Shown: positions 41,565-50,056 of the stretch, one piece after another
How the letters are laid out: each line of letters starts with the position of its first letter
Numbering within the stretch: the stretch's first letter is position 1
Assembly (NCBI RefSeq): GCF_030160455.1
Contig: NZ_BSOJ01000032.1
Coordinates: forward strand, 1 to 64,000
From: Limnobacter litoralis
Lineage (GTDB): Bacteria > Pseudomonadota > Gammaproteobacteria > Burkholderiales > Burkholderiaceae_B
Reading direction: 5' to 3'
Length of the DNA: 64,000 bases
Made by a program: the position numbers and the translations under genes
The notes under the pieces: generated by a model
What the model was told of the DNA's origin: nothing
What the model saw: only the letters and a program-made list of their open reading frames with translations
Databases searched by the model: none

Positions 41565-43022
41565 ATGGCAGTACAGGTACTTTGGTTTAAAAGAGATTTG
41601 CGTGTCACCGACCACCTGCCACTGTTCGAGGCCGCCAAAGGCGTGAAGCAGTTTGGCCGTGTTTTACCCCTTTACATCCACGAAAACTTGATGATTCAAA
41701 GCCCTTACAGTGCCCGGCAGCATCAGGCTTTTGTGTGGGAATGCCTGGATTCACTGAACGCAGACTTGCAGGGCATGGGCGGTGTGCTGGGCGAAGTGCA
41801 TGGCGATGCGGTAGAGCAGTTGGATCGTCTGCATGCCGTGTATGGCATTTCTCGCATTCTGGCCCATCAGGAAAGCAGCACCCGTGCCGAATACACCCGC
41901 GACAAGGCTGTGCGTGCTTGGTGTAAGGCGGCGGGTGTGGCCTTAGTTGAATTGCCGCAAGACAATGTGCTGCGCAAGCCTGCCAAAGCCAAATTGAGCT
42001 TTCAGGATTATCTGAATGCCGCTGTAGACACCCCTTTGAAAAACCCTTTGGGCAAACCACTGCACCACTTGTTTGTGGAACAGGTGCCCACCTTAAACCG
42101 CGCCACTTTGCCCCTGTCTGTGGGCACAGACAAACCCCAACGTGTGAAGGGCGGGCGCTTGGCAGCTGTGGCGCTGGCCAAGCGGTTTTTTACGATCAAT
42201 CGCCTGAAGCAATACCCGTATGGCATATCCAGCCCGAACAAGGCTGTGGATGCGTGTTCGCGCCTGTCGGCCTACCTGGCGCACGGTGTGGTGTCAGACC
42301 GGCATGTGCTGGTGCGCTTGAATGAACTGGTGTCTGAGGCAAGCCAAACCCTTCCGGCGGCTGAGTTTGAAAAGCTGCAAAGTGGCGCGCAGTTTTTTGT
42401 GGAACGCCTGATTTGGAGGCACGGTTACTTTCAGCAGTTTGAAGACCACCTGGAACTGGAGGACACCGAGTTTTTTGATGCGCTGAAAGGCGTGCGCGAG
42501 GCCGAGTTCAACCCCGCCCATTTTGATGCCTGGGTGGCAGGCAAAACCGGTGTGCCGTATGTGGACGCCATTCAACGTTGCCTGGATCAAACCGGCTGGA
42601 TCAACATGCGTGCGCGGGCCACCTTGGCGTCGTTTGCCACCATGCAGTTGTGGCTGCCGTGGCCCATGGTGGCGCGGCATTTGGCGCATCAGTTCACCGA
42701 CTTTTGCCCGGCCATTCATTTTGGGCAGGTTCGCATTGCCTCGGGCAGCAGCCACTTTGGCCAATTGTTGATTTACGACCCGCTGAAGCAGGCGAGGGAC
42801 CACGACCCCAAGGGGGTGTTTGTGCGCAAGTGGGTGCCTGAACTGGCTGGCCTTTCGGCAGAGATCATTCACACCCCCTGGTTGGTGCCTGGCGCTTTGC
42901 CCGCCGACTACCCCGCGCCTGTTGTTCAGCCTGAGGAGGCTTTGAGAACTTCGAAGGCGCGGATATATGCGTTGCGTTTACAGACGGAAAGCCTTAGTCA
43001 ACCTGGCTTGCACATCGGCTGA
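41565..43022 (+). CDS. photolyase/cryptochrome family protein
   Basis: A 485-residue flavoprotein. The N-terminal antenna domain begins VLWFKRDLRVTDHLPL; the C-terminal FAD domain contains SRLSAYLAHGVVSDR, LIWRHGYFQQF, TGVPYVDAIQRCLDQTGWINMR (partial quote: GVPYVDA) and HLAHQFTDFCPAIHFGQVR. It may be a CPD photolyase or a cryptochrome-like protein; the C-terminal half differs from E. coli PhrB enough to leave this open. It ends 25 bp inside the convergent hipA gene. Confidence 0.88.
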   Translation: MAVQVLWFKRDLRVTDHLPLFEAAKGVKQFGRVLPLYIHENLMIQSPYSARQHQAFVWECLDSLNADLQGMGGVLGEVHGDAVEQLDRLHAVYGISRILAHQESSTRAEYTRDKAVRAWCKAAGVALVELPQDNVLRKPAKAKLSFQDYLNAAVDTPLKNPLGKPLHHLFVEQVPTLNRATLPLSVGTDKPQRVKGGRLAAVALAKRFFTINRLKQYPYGISSPNKAVDACSRLSAYLAHGVVSDRHVLVRLNELVSEASQTLPAAEFEKLQSGAQFFVERLIWRHGYFQQFEDHLELEDTEFFDALKGVREAEFNPAHFDAWVAGKTGVPYVDAIQRCLDQTGWINMRARATLASFATMQLWLPWPMVARHLAHQFTDFCPAIHFGQVRIASGSSHFGQLLIYDPLKQARDHDPKGVFVRKWVPELAGLSAEIIHTPWLVPGALPADYPAPVVQPEEALRTSKARIYALRLQTESLSQPGLHIG

Positions 43023-44302
43023 ATAACCGAGTGAATAATGGCGCGCAAGCATCTCAGTTCGCCTGCAAACGTGGCGGCCAATTCAGGTCGTGTGGCCATC
43101 AAGGTTTGGTTTTCCTGTTCAACTTCTTTGTAAATGCTGTGCGCTTGATCAAGCAGTTGTTGGCGCATGGTTCGCAAGATACGCGTCGTGGTGTTTGCGC
43201 TTAATCCCAAAGTTTCACCAGCCTGGGTCAGTGTGGCAGGCGTGGCTTGCGCAAACCTTGAAGCACCTTTAATGGGCCATGCCAGCTCGGTTAGGTCGGG
43301 CCATCGGTTTTTGTCAAAGGCAGGGCTGTCGTATACGCCGATGCTCAGCAGGTCGTAAAACGGGGCCAATTGCACGCCGCCTGGCGACACCAAAAAGCTG
43401 ATGTTTTTCAGGTGGGCGTCGCTGTTGCCAACCAGCACATTGAACACAAGCCATGAAAACAGCCGGGTGCGCGCAACAGCGGGTGAACGGCATTGCCCGG
43501 CCAGTTTCATAAGTGCATCTACGCTGCCTTGTGAGTACTTAAAAACCCGGTCGATGCCCAGCAACTGGCAGGCGTCAATGGCGTGCCTGCGCTGCACTTT
43601 TCCGCCTTTTTGCAGCCGATCAAAACGATTGACCAGATAAACCGGTGCTGGCACGTACAAACGGTGAACGTCTGGAACATCGAGACCGACACGCTTGGCC
43701 AGGCGCATGGTGAACCATTCATTGATGACTGAATGTGGATATTCCGCGTCAACGTGGTTGGGTTTCAAGATGTGGGTAGACGGGGTTTCGCCCACGGGCT
43801 CGAACAATTCGCCCGCCTGTAAAACCACAGCCAGTTTGTGTTGCGCACCCGCCAGTGACATTTTTTTGGTGGCCCCGTGGGCAAGTGGAATGTTCGGCAA
43901 CTTTTTGATGCGTGCTTGCAATGCATCAAATGGCAAAGGCTTCAATACGCCGGGTGTGTCAGGCTTGGTTGCTTGGGGCAGCAGGGTAAGCGAACCAGCC
44001 GATTCAGCCCCATAGTGCTGAAGCAAGGCAAATGCATCTGCCCCATCCACCTTGGCGTCTTTGGCCAGCAACTGGCGTGCCCCTTCTTCGGGCAAAAGGT
44101 TGTCGAAAAACCATTGCACCGGGCGCTTGCTGGATCCGTCTTTGATGGCAATTTGCACGCGTGGTAGCGCTGGGCTTAAATCAAAGCCCTTGGGATTGTT
44201 CAGCCAACCTTGCGAGTACTCAAACTGCCAAACGGCACCTTGCTCTGAAAGTGTACCTACCTCAACCGTGTCGACAAATGCGCGAAGTGAACGTGATTTC
44301 AT
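42998..44302 (-). CDS. hipA: HipA-type serine/threonine kinase toxin
   Basis: A 434-residue HipA family kinase; E. coli HipA phosphorylates GltX and causes persistence. The N-terminal HipA domain (residues 1-100) is followed by the kinase core: the glycine/Ser-rich loop KKMSLAGAQHKLAV, the catalytic GNSDAHLKN with its Asp, and the metal motif FYDLLS. The length is normal and the motifs intact. It starts inside the antitoxin gene by 4 bp. Its 3' end overlaps the photolyase gene end by 25 bp. Confidence 0.93.
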   Translation of the reverse strand: MKSRSLRAFVDTVEVGTLSEQGAVWQFEYSQGWLNNPKGFDLSPALPRVQIAIKDGSSKRPVQWFFDNLLPEEGARQLLAKDAKVDGADAFALLQHYGAESAGSLTLLPQATKPDTPGVLKPLPFDALQARIKKLPNIPLAHGATKKMSLAGAQHKLAVVLQAGELFEPVGETPSTHILKPNHVDAEYPHSVINEWFTMRLAKRVGLDVPDVHRLYVPAPVYLVNRFDRLQKGGKVQRRHAIDACQLLGIDRVFKYSQGSVDALMKLAGQCRSPAVARTRLFSWLVFNVLVGNSDAHLKNISFLVSPGGVQLAPFYDLLSIGVYDSPAFDKNRWPDLTELAWPIKGASRFAQATPATLTQAGETLGLSANTTTRILRTMRQQLLDQAHSIYKEVEQENQTLMATRPELAATFAGELRCLRAIIHSVIQPMCKPG

Positions 44303-44532
44303 TCGGTGGTGTCATCCTCTGGCACATCGAGAATGACATAAATACCAAGCCCGTGAAGCACCTGAAAAAGCTTTCCCCACTGAACGGCATCTGATCCTCT
44401 TTCAACTTTACCAAGAAAGTTTTCGCTGACACCGATGCTGTCTGCCGCGTCGTCCTGTCGCATTTTTTGCGCTTTGCGATACGCCCGCACAATGGGCCCG
44501 AGGGCGCTGGGGTCGTCAATTTTGATTTGCAT
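44299..44532 (-). CDS. hipB: HipB-type antitoxin (XRE helix-turn-helix)
   Basis: A 77-residue DNA-binding protein: RKAQKMRQDDAADSIGVSEN is the helix-turn-helix, followed by FLGKVERG. It binds HipA and represses the operon. The ATG at 44532 lies 2 bp from a perfect palindrome and a second copy sits 50 bp further upstream; both are likely HipB operators. The order antitoxin-toxin with a 4-bp overlap is standard for this module. Confidence 0.92.
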   Translation of the reverse strand: MQIKIDDPSALGPIVRAYRKAQKMRQDDAADSIGVSENFLGKVERGSDAVQWGKLFQVLHGLGIYVILDVPEDDTTE

Positions 44533-44534
44533 AA

Positions 44535-44556
44535 AATCCTCACGTTTGTAAGGATT
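44535..44556. promoter_or_regulatory. hipBA operator O1
   Basis: A 22-bp inverted repeat with outer arms AATCCT and AGGATT and inner AC/GT, directly before the hipB start. One arm base differs from O2 (C instead of T). Confidence 0.7.
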
Positions 44557-44584
44557 ATGGGTTTAAAATACGATTTTAGCAAGA

Positions 44585-44606
44585 AATCCTTACGGCCATA
44601 AGGATT
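44585..44606. promoter_or_regulatory. hipBA operator O2
   Basis: A 22-bp palindrome with perfect arms AATCCTTA and TAAGGATT around six bases. Its centre is 50 bp from that of O1, close to five helical turns, suiting cooperative HipB binding. Confidence 0.7.
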
Positions 44607-44763
44607 TTTAATTTTTCACGCATCATTCACTCAAATTCCGCACGATCGGAAGGATTCAAGCGCCCGCTGAAACTCCGTTCAGTTATATGCATATTGCCGA
44701 TCTGTTGTTCAGCAGCACCGGCTTCGGTGGTAGTCTTTAAGCCTGTCTTTTTAGGAGAAAACC

Positions 44764-45417
44764 ATGGGATTGAGAATCAATGACGTTGTGCCCAACCTGG
44801 ACCTGACAACCGACCAGGGCAGCTTTAAGTTGCACGACTTTATCGGCGACAAGTGGACCATTCTGTTCAGCCACCCCAAGGATTTCACGCCTGTGTGCAC
44901 CACCGAGTTTGGTGCTGTGGCCCAACTGGCAGACGAATGGAAAAAGCGCAACACACAGGTGATCGGCCTGTCCGTGGATGGTGTGGAAGAGCACACCAAG
45001 TGGAAGGGCGACATTGAAAGCTATTCAGGCGCCAAAGCCACTTTCCCGATTATTGCCGACAAAGACCTGGCGGTTGCCAAGGCATTGGACATGCTGCCGG
45101 CCAACGCGTACCTGCCCGATGGCCGCACTGCCAATGACACGGCGACTGTGCGCGTGGTGTTCATTTTCAGCCCCGACAAAAAACTGCAGTTGCAACTGAC
45201 TTATCCCATGTCGATTGGCCGCAATTTTGCTGAGGTGCTGCGCGCACTCGATGCCTTGCAGGCCACCTATGGCAAGCCAATTGCCACGCCCGCCAACTGG
45301 ACCCACGGTCAGGACGTGATTGTGGCGCTGTCGCTGGACAACGAGGCGGCCAAGGCCAAGTTTGGCAGCATCGACATCAAATTGCCTTACCTGCGCACCA
45401 CCAAGTTCCCGGGCTGA
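44764..45417 (+). CDS. 1-Cys peroxiredoxin (Prx6 type)
   Basis: A 217-residue thiol peroxidase that reduces hydrogen peroxide and organic hydroperoxides. The peroxidatic Cys45 is in HPKDFTPVCTTEFG, and no other cysteine occurs, which defines the 1-Cys type. The long C-terminal domain after NWTHGQDVIV is typical of Prx6. TTAGGAGAAAACC precedes the ATG. It is followed after one base by a cobalamin-binding-like protein and then by NDH-2, likely one operon linked to redox stress. Confidence 0.95.
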   Translation: MGLRINDVVPNLDLTTDQGSFKLHDFIGDKWTILFSHPKDFTPVCTTEFGAVAQLADEWKKRNTQVIGLSVDGVEEHTKWKGDIESYSGAKATFPIIADKDLAVAKALDMLPANAYLPDGRTANDTATVRVVFIFSPDKKLQLQLTYPMSIGRNFAEVLRALDALQATYGKPIATPANWTHGQDVIVALSLDNEAAKAKFGSIDIKLPYLRTTKFPG

Positions 45418-45418
45418 C

Positions 45419-46240
45419 ATGCGCGGCCCGAGGCGGATCGTATGCCTGACTGAAGAAACCACCGAGTGGCTTTACCTGCTCGGTGAGGATCACCGGATTG
45501 TCGGCATTTCGGGCTACACGGTTCGCCCCCGCAAGGCACGGCTTGAAAAGCCCAAGGTCAGTGCCTTTCTGTCTGCAAAAATTGATCAAATTCTCGACCT
45601 GAAGCCAGACTGCGTGTTTGGCTTTTCTGATTTGCAGGCCGACATTGCTGCTGAACTGGTGCGCCGTGGCGTGCAAGTCACTGTGTTCAACCAGCGCAGC
45701 ATCGCTGAAATTCTGGACATGATGTTTCAAGTCGCGTCCATGGTGGACGCGCAGGCCAAAGGGCTTGAACTGTTGGGCAACATTCAACGCGGGCTGGATG
45801 ACGTTCGCAATGCTTCCGAGACCTTGCCCCGCCATCCGAAAGTCTATTTTGAAGAATGGGACACCCCCGCCATCAGCGCCATTCAATGGGTGTCTGAATT
45901 GATCGGCGTGGCAGGTGGGCACGACGTGTTTCCCGAGCTGGCTACCCAAAGCCTGGGTAAAAACCGAATCATCGCCAACACGGATGAAATCATTGCCCGC
46001 AACCCCGATCTCATCATCGGTTCATGGTGTGGCAAGAAATTCAGGCCCGACACCGTGGCTGCAAGGGCAGGCTGGCTAAGGGTAAACGCGGTTCGAAACG
46101 GGCACATTTACGAGATAAAATCGCCGCTTATTTTGCAGCCCGGCCCAGCTGCCCTGACGGATGGTTTGCAGGCCCTGCGGGATCTGGTCCACAATTGGGC
46201 TGAGGGCACACTGCCGTCGAACTTGATCAAAGGTGAATAA
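45419..46240 (+). CDS. BtuF/TroA-fold substrate-binding-like protein without signal peptide
   Basis: A 273-residue periplasmic-binding-protein fold (PF01497-like): IVCLTEETTEWLYLLGEDHRIVGISGYTV opens it, with KVSAFLSAKIDQILDLKPD and the EIIARNPDLIIGS segment later. Such proteins bind corrinoids or ferric siderophores. It starts at ATG 45419, one base after the peroxiredoxin stop, and has no signal peptide, so it should be cytoplasmic, unlike BtuF. No transporter genes are near. It may sense or carry a cobalamin-like ligand; the role is unclear. Confidence 0.8.
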   Translation: MRGPRRIVCLTEETTEWLYLLGEDHRIVGISGYTVRPRKARLEKPKVSAFLSAKIDQILDLKPDCVFGFSDLQADIAAELVRRGVQVTVFNQRSIAEILDMMFQVASMVDAQAKGLELLGNIQRGLDDVRNASETLPRHPKVYFEEWDTPAISAIQWVSELIGVAGGHDVFPELATQSLGKNRIIANTDEIIARNPDLIIGSWCGKKFRPDTVAARAGWLRVNAVRNGHIYEIKSPLILQPGPAALTDGLQALRDLVHNWAEGTLPSNLIKGE

Positions 46241-47545
46241 ATGACATTGCCAAGCGTGGTGATCGTGGGTGGTGGCGCAGGTGGCCTTGAACTGGCTTGC
46301 AAACTGGGCCGCAAGTTTGGTCCGCAAAGCGTTACCTTGGTGGACGCCAAAACCTATCACATCTGGAAGCCCTCGTTGCACGAGGTGGCGGCCGGTACGC
46401 TGGACATTCATCAAGAAGGTTTGTCCTATTCCATGCTGGCCTACAACAGCGGCTTCACTTTTGTGTTGGGCAGCATGGAAGGCTTGAATGCCGAAGACAA
46501 AACGATCGCTTTGTCGCCCGTGCTGGATGATGCGGGCGACGAAGTATTGCCCCGCCGCACCCTGAGCTACAGCCGCCTGGTGATTGCCGTGGGCAGCCAG
46601 TGCAATTACTTTGGTGTGAAGGGCGCTGCGGAGCACACCATTTCACTGGACGGGCCGCAGCAGGCTGAGGGTTTCCGTTTGAAAATGCTGAAACAACTGG
46701 CCATGCTGGACCTGCGCAAGCGCGACAACCCGGCCGCTAACCTGAACATTGTGATCATTGGGGCGGGTGCAACGGGGGTTGAACTGGCTGCTGAATTGCG
46801 TGAGGCCAGCCAAGTGCACAGCCGCTTTGGTTTTCGAAACATTGACGCTGCGCGCGATGTAAACATCACCATTCTGGAAGGTGCAGACCGCATATTGCCG
46901 GTGCTGCCGAAGAATGTGTCTGAGGCGGCGGCTGACCTGTTAAAGGCCCGGCACGTCAAGATCATTAACCACTGCAAAGTGGTCGACATTTCGCCCAAGC
47001 TGGTGGTGGACGCCGCTGGCAATGAGTACAAGGCCGATTTGTGTGTGTGGGCAGCAGGCATCAAGGCACCTGCCTTGTTGGCCACACTGGGTTTGCCGGT
47101 GAACCGCAACAATCAGCTTGAAGTGGAGGGCACCCTGCAGGTGAAGGGCTTCCCCAATATTTATTCCCTGGGCGATTGTGCCGCTTGTGCCCAGCCCGAT
47201 GGCACCTGGGTGCCACCCCGCGCCCAGTCTGCCCACCAGCAAGCGGATTATCTGATGGCGCGCTTGCTTGCTGAAAGCAGGGGTCGTTTGCCTTCGTCAA
47301 AACCTTATTTGTACAAAGACCATGGATCGCTGGTGTCTCTCGGTACGCGCAGTTCTGTGGGCAGCCTGATGGGCAATCTGTTTAAGGCAAGCAATGTGTT
47401 TGTGGAGGGTTTTTTTGCCAGGTCCATGTACGCCAGCCTGCACCTGATGCACCATTACGCGGTGCTCGGCCCGGTCAAAACCTTCCTGTTGGCCATGGCG
47501 CGCTTTCTGACCAAGCGGGCCACGCCTTTGGTGAAGTTGCACTGA
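46241..47545 (+). CDS. type II NADH dehydrogenase (NDH-2)
   Basis: A 434-residue FAD-dependent NADH:quinone oxidoreductase. Two Rossmann motifs are present: VIVGGGAGGLELACKLG (FAD) and IVIIGAGATGVELAAEL (NADH), then IYSLGDCAACAQPDG as the C-terminal FAD contact and RAQSAHQQADYL. A hydrophobic C-terminal segment probably anchors it to the membrane. It starts right after the preceding gene with no gap. It oxidises NADH without pumping protons. Confidence 0.93.
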   Translation: MTLPSVVIVGGGAGGLELACKLGRKFGPQSVTLVDAKTYHIWKPSLHEVAAGTLDIHQEGLSYSMLAYNSGFTFVLGSMEGLNAEDKTIALSPVLDDAGDEVLPRRTLSYSRLVIAVGSQCNYFGVKGAAEHTISLDGPQQAEGFRLKMLKQLAMLDLRKRDNPAANLNIVIIGAGATGVELAAELREASQVHSRFGFRNIDAARDVNITILEGADRILPVLPKNVSEAAADLLKARHVKIINHCKVVDISPKLVVDAAGNEYKADLCVWAAGIKAPALLATLGLPVNRNNQLEVEGTLQVKGFPNIYSLGDCAACAQPDGTWVPPRAQSAHQQADYLMARLLAESRGRLPSSKPYLYKDHGSLVSLGTRSSVGSLMGNLFKASNVFVEGFFARSMYASLHLMHHYAVLGPVKTFLLAMARFLTKRATPLVKLH

Positions 47546-47556
47546 AGCCCCATCAC

Positions 47557-48336
47557 CTAGATTCCGCCAAACCAGTTGTAACCCTGATCTTCCCAATAGC
47601 CGCCCGTGTAGGCGTTGGCCACAAAAATGGTGGTGATGTGTTTGGGGTTTTTGTAGCCCAGTTTGGTGGGCATGCGCAGCTTCATTGGGAAGCCGTACTT
47701 GGGCGGTAGTACCTCACCGTCGTAGGTCAATGTAAGAAGCGTTTGCGGGTGCAGCGCCGTGGGCATGTCGATGCTGGTGTAGTAGTCGTCTGCACATTTG
47801 AAGCCCACGTACTTGGCGGTGGTGTCCGCCCCTATCGTCTTCAGGAATGTTGAGAAACGCACGCCACCCCAGCGGCCAATGGCACTCCACCCCTCGACGC
47901 AAACGTGGCGTGTAATCTGCTCTTCCTGTGGCAGTGCGCGCAGCGAATCCAGTGTCCAGGCGGACTTGTTGCCAATCAGTCCGGCCAGCTCCAATTTGTA
48001 ACTCGATTCGTCCACCTCTACCACCTCGTCTTCGTCGTAATAGGCGTTGAAAGGGAAGGGGCGGGTCATGTCGGCAGGCGTGTAGGTGGGGGCCAGCGCC
48101 GTGGGCGAGAAAAGTGCCGCTTGCACCTTGTCGTTGAATCTTGAAATGGTCATCAGTGCCTTTTCAATACTGGGTTCGTCGCTGATGGTGCAACCAGACA
48201 GCAGGCCCAGTGTACCGAGCCCCGAGGCGGTCAGAAAGCCACGCCTTTGCAGGTTGGGGGCCAGTTTGACCAATTCACGATTGGCCTCCTGTTGGACATC
48301 GCTGTCGATTTGCAGCAGTCGTTTTTTGTAAACCAT
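47557..48336 (-). CDS. periplasmic molybdopterin-dependent oxidoreductase (sulfite oxidase-like), Tat-exported
   Basis: A 259-residue molybdopterin enzyme. The twin-arginine signal QRRGFLTASGLGTLGLLSGC starts at residue 30 and ends in a lipobox cysteine (Cys49), so the mature protein may be a periplasmic lipoprotein. The Mo ligand cysteine is in RHVCVEGWSAIGRWGG. The sulfite-oxidase fold core is intact (YVGFKCADDYYTSIDM, then RMPTKLGYKNPK). It overlaps the cytochrome gene by one base (TAATG). The substrate is unknown; MsrP or sulfite-type reactions are possible. Confidence 0.92.
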   Translation of the reverse strand: MVYKKRLLQIDSDVQQEANRELVKLAPNLQRRGFLTASGLGTLGLLSGCTISDEPSIEKALMTISRFNDKVQAALFSPTALAPTYTPADMTRPFPFNAYYDEDEVVEVDESSYKLELAGLIGNKSAWTLDSLRALPQEEQITRHVCVEGWSAIGRWGGVRFSTFLKTIGADTTAKYVGFKCADDYYTSIDMPTALHPQTLLTLTYDGEVLPPKYGFPMKLRMPTKLGYKNPKHITTIFVANAYTGGYWEDQGYNWFGGI

Positions 48337-48950
48337 TATTGACCCCTTGTTGTGGTGGAGACGCCGATCATGGTCAGCAGGCTGCGTGGCACCAAAGCCA
48401 CCATGGCCAGGTGTATGGCCACAAAGGCAACAATGCCGGTCATGGCGCCGAAGTGAATCCAGCGCGCAGCTTCGTAGCCGCCCAACAGCTCGCGAAGCGT
48501 GCCGAATTGCACCGATTTCCAGAGCACCAGCCCACTGAGGATGACCAGCACAATCAATGCGAGAACCCCGAGGTAGGCGAGCTTTTGAATGGCGTTGTAG
48601 TGCAGTGGATGGGTGTGTTCGAGCCGACCTTTTAGCAGCAGTGGTACGTCGGCTCGAAGCCCGCTGACAAGGCCCTTGGACAGGGTGCGGTAAAGCCTGC
48701 CGCCAACAGCACTTCGAATGGCATACAGGCTGAAATTGATCACCAGCAGCCACATGGCTGCAAAATGCCACTGCAGTGCACCGCCCAGCCAGCCACCTAG
48801 GGTGATGGTGTTGGGGAAATACCAGTCAAACAGCGGTGAAGCGTCGAATATTTTCCAGCCGCTGGTGACCATGATGACAATGGCCAGTGCATTGGTCCAG
48901 TGCCAGGCGCGAACCCAGCGGGGGTGTGTGGTTGGAGTAGGGTTTGCCAT
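48336..48950 (-). CDS. cytochrome b561-type membrane subunit
   Basis: A 204-residue four-helix membrane protein of the cytochrome b/b6 (NapC/YedZ-like or b561) group with haem-ligand candidates: WHWTNALAIVIMV in helix 1, WHFAAMWLL in helix 2, and HFGAMTGIVAFVAIHLAMV near the end. It should link the molybdopterin protein to the quinone pool. The two genes are translationally coupled by a TAATG junction. Confidence 0.9.
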   Translation of the reverse strand: MANPTPTTHPRWVRAWHWTNALAIVIMVTSGWKIFDASPLFDWYFPNTITLGGWLGGALQWHFAAMWLLVINFSLYAIRSAVGGRLYRTLSKGLVSGLRADVPLLLKGRLEHTHPLHYNAIQKLAYLGVLALIVLVILSGLVLWKSVQFGTLRELLGGYEAARWIHFGAMTGIVAFVAIHLAMVALVPRSLLTMIGVSTTTRGQ

Positions 48951-49008
48951 GCAGGGCCTCGCGAGTGATGTTGCTCATCAGTTCGTTGGCCCTTTGGACA
49001 AAGTTACA

Positions 49009-49695
49009 TCAAGTTTCAAAAGGGTAGTTGTTGACTGGCAGCCACACCGTGAAGCAAGTGCCCTGGCCGGGTACGCTGTCCACTGTGATTTTGCCATTGC
49101 TTTCGATGGCGTGCGCCGCATTGACCAGCAAGTTCATGAACACCTGGTTCAGTTGCGACGCGATGCAATAAATCGGTGGAATGTTGCCGTATTTTTTCTC
49201 GACTGTGGCTTTGTATTTCAGCTCGTTGTTGACGATGTTCAAAGTGCTGTCCAGCCCCTGGTGCAGGTTGGCCAGTACCCATTCGCCATGGTCCACATGC
49301 GAAAAATCCTTGAGGTCTTGCACGATGCGTTTGACGCGACCTATGCCGTCCAGGTTTTCTGTCAGCAGGTTTTTGATGTCAAGCCGCAGGAAATCAAGAT
49401 CCAGACTTTTGGCCAATGCGTCGGTTTTGGGTGTGGCGGTGTAGGTCAACAATTCTGCGCGATAGGCGTCGATCAGAATGAAAAGGTCGTTGATGTAGTG
49501 CTCAAGGTTTCCGGTGTTGGACGCTACAAAGCCGATCGGATTGTTGATTTCGTGCGCAACGCCTGCCGCCAGCGAACCAATGGATGCCATTTTTTCAGAT
49601 TGCAGCAACTGGTGATGCGCTTCTTCCAGCTTTTTAATCAGCTCGGCTTGCTCGGCTTTTTCTTTTTGCAGCTGGACATGTAAGTCGTCAGTCAT
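49009..49695 (-). CDS. sensor histidine kinase with deleted ATP-binding G boxes
   Basis: A 228-residue cytoplasmic histidine kinase with no sensor domain. A coiled coil leads to the H box ASIGSLAAGVAHEINNPIG (His48), a dimerisation helix and the N box NLLVNAAHAIE. Immediately after NGKITV the sequence jumps to DSVPGQGTCFTVWLP, which is the last strand of the domain. The D-box (DxGxG), F-box and GLGL loop, about 60 residues, are missing, in frame. The protein can still dimerise and be phosphorylated in trans but should not bind ATP normally. The deletion seems to join two similar GKI-V segments. Confidence 0.75.
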   Translation of the reverse strand: MTDDLHVQLQKEKAEQAELIKKLEEAHHQLLQSEKMASIGSLAAGVAHEINNPIGFVASNTGNLEHYINDLFILIDAYRAELLTYTATPKTDALAKSLDLDFLRLDIKNLLTENLDGIGRVKRIVQDLKDFSHVDHGEWVLANLHQGLDSTLNIVNNELKYKATVEKKYGNIPPIYCIASQLNQVFMNLLVNAAHAIESNGKITVDSVPGQGTCFTVWLPVNNYPFET

Positions 49696-49805
49696 GGTCT
49701 GTCTCCTTCCGGGTCTGCAATTCGTATAACGGAAGGTTTAATCCGTTTCTTGATGCGTTTAACCAGATTTAACAATGGTTGTGTCTTTAAATCGATTTTT
49801 GTAAT

Positions 49806-50055
49806 TAACTTTTTGGGAGATCTGCCGTTAACTCAATCAGGGGGTCCCGGTTTGTCAGGACGATCGATGTCTGTGAGGCCATTGGGCTGCAGTATGCAGC
49901 TCAGCCAGCGTCTGATGCCATGGCCGAAGTGCTGGGCTGGGCCCACCAGTTGAGGTTCAGGCCAGCACTCTGCCAACTTGCCCGTCGATGAGGCACTACA
50001 GGCTCGAATTTTGGCACTGGCCCAAGGTTGGATTGAATTGGCAGGGGAGGTTTGA
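49806..50055 (+). pseudogene. frameshifted remnant upstream of the response regulator
   Basis: Between the divergent kinase and the regulator no intact gene exists across about 360 bp. Two partial frames look coding: one reads IDVCEAIGLQYAAQPASD and on to ALCQLARR then stops at about 49989-49991; shifted by one base, the other reads LPVDEALQARILALAQGW and stops at 50053. Together they look like the end of one protein broken by a frameshift. No start and no family were recognised. Confidence 0.3.
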
Positions 50056-50056
50056 C

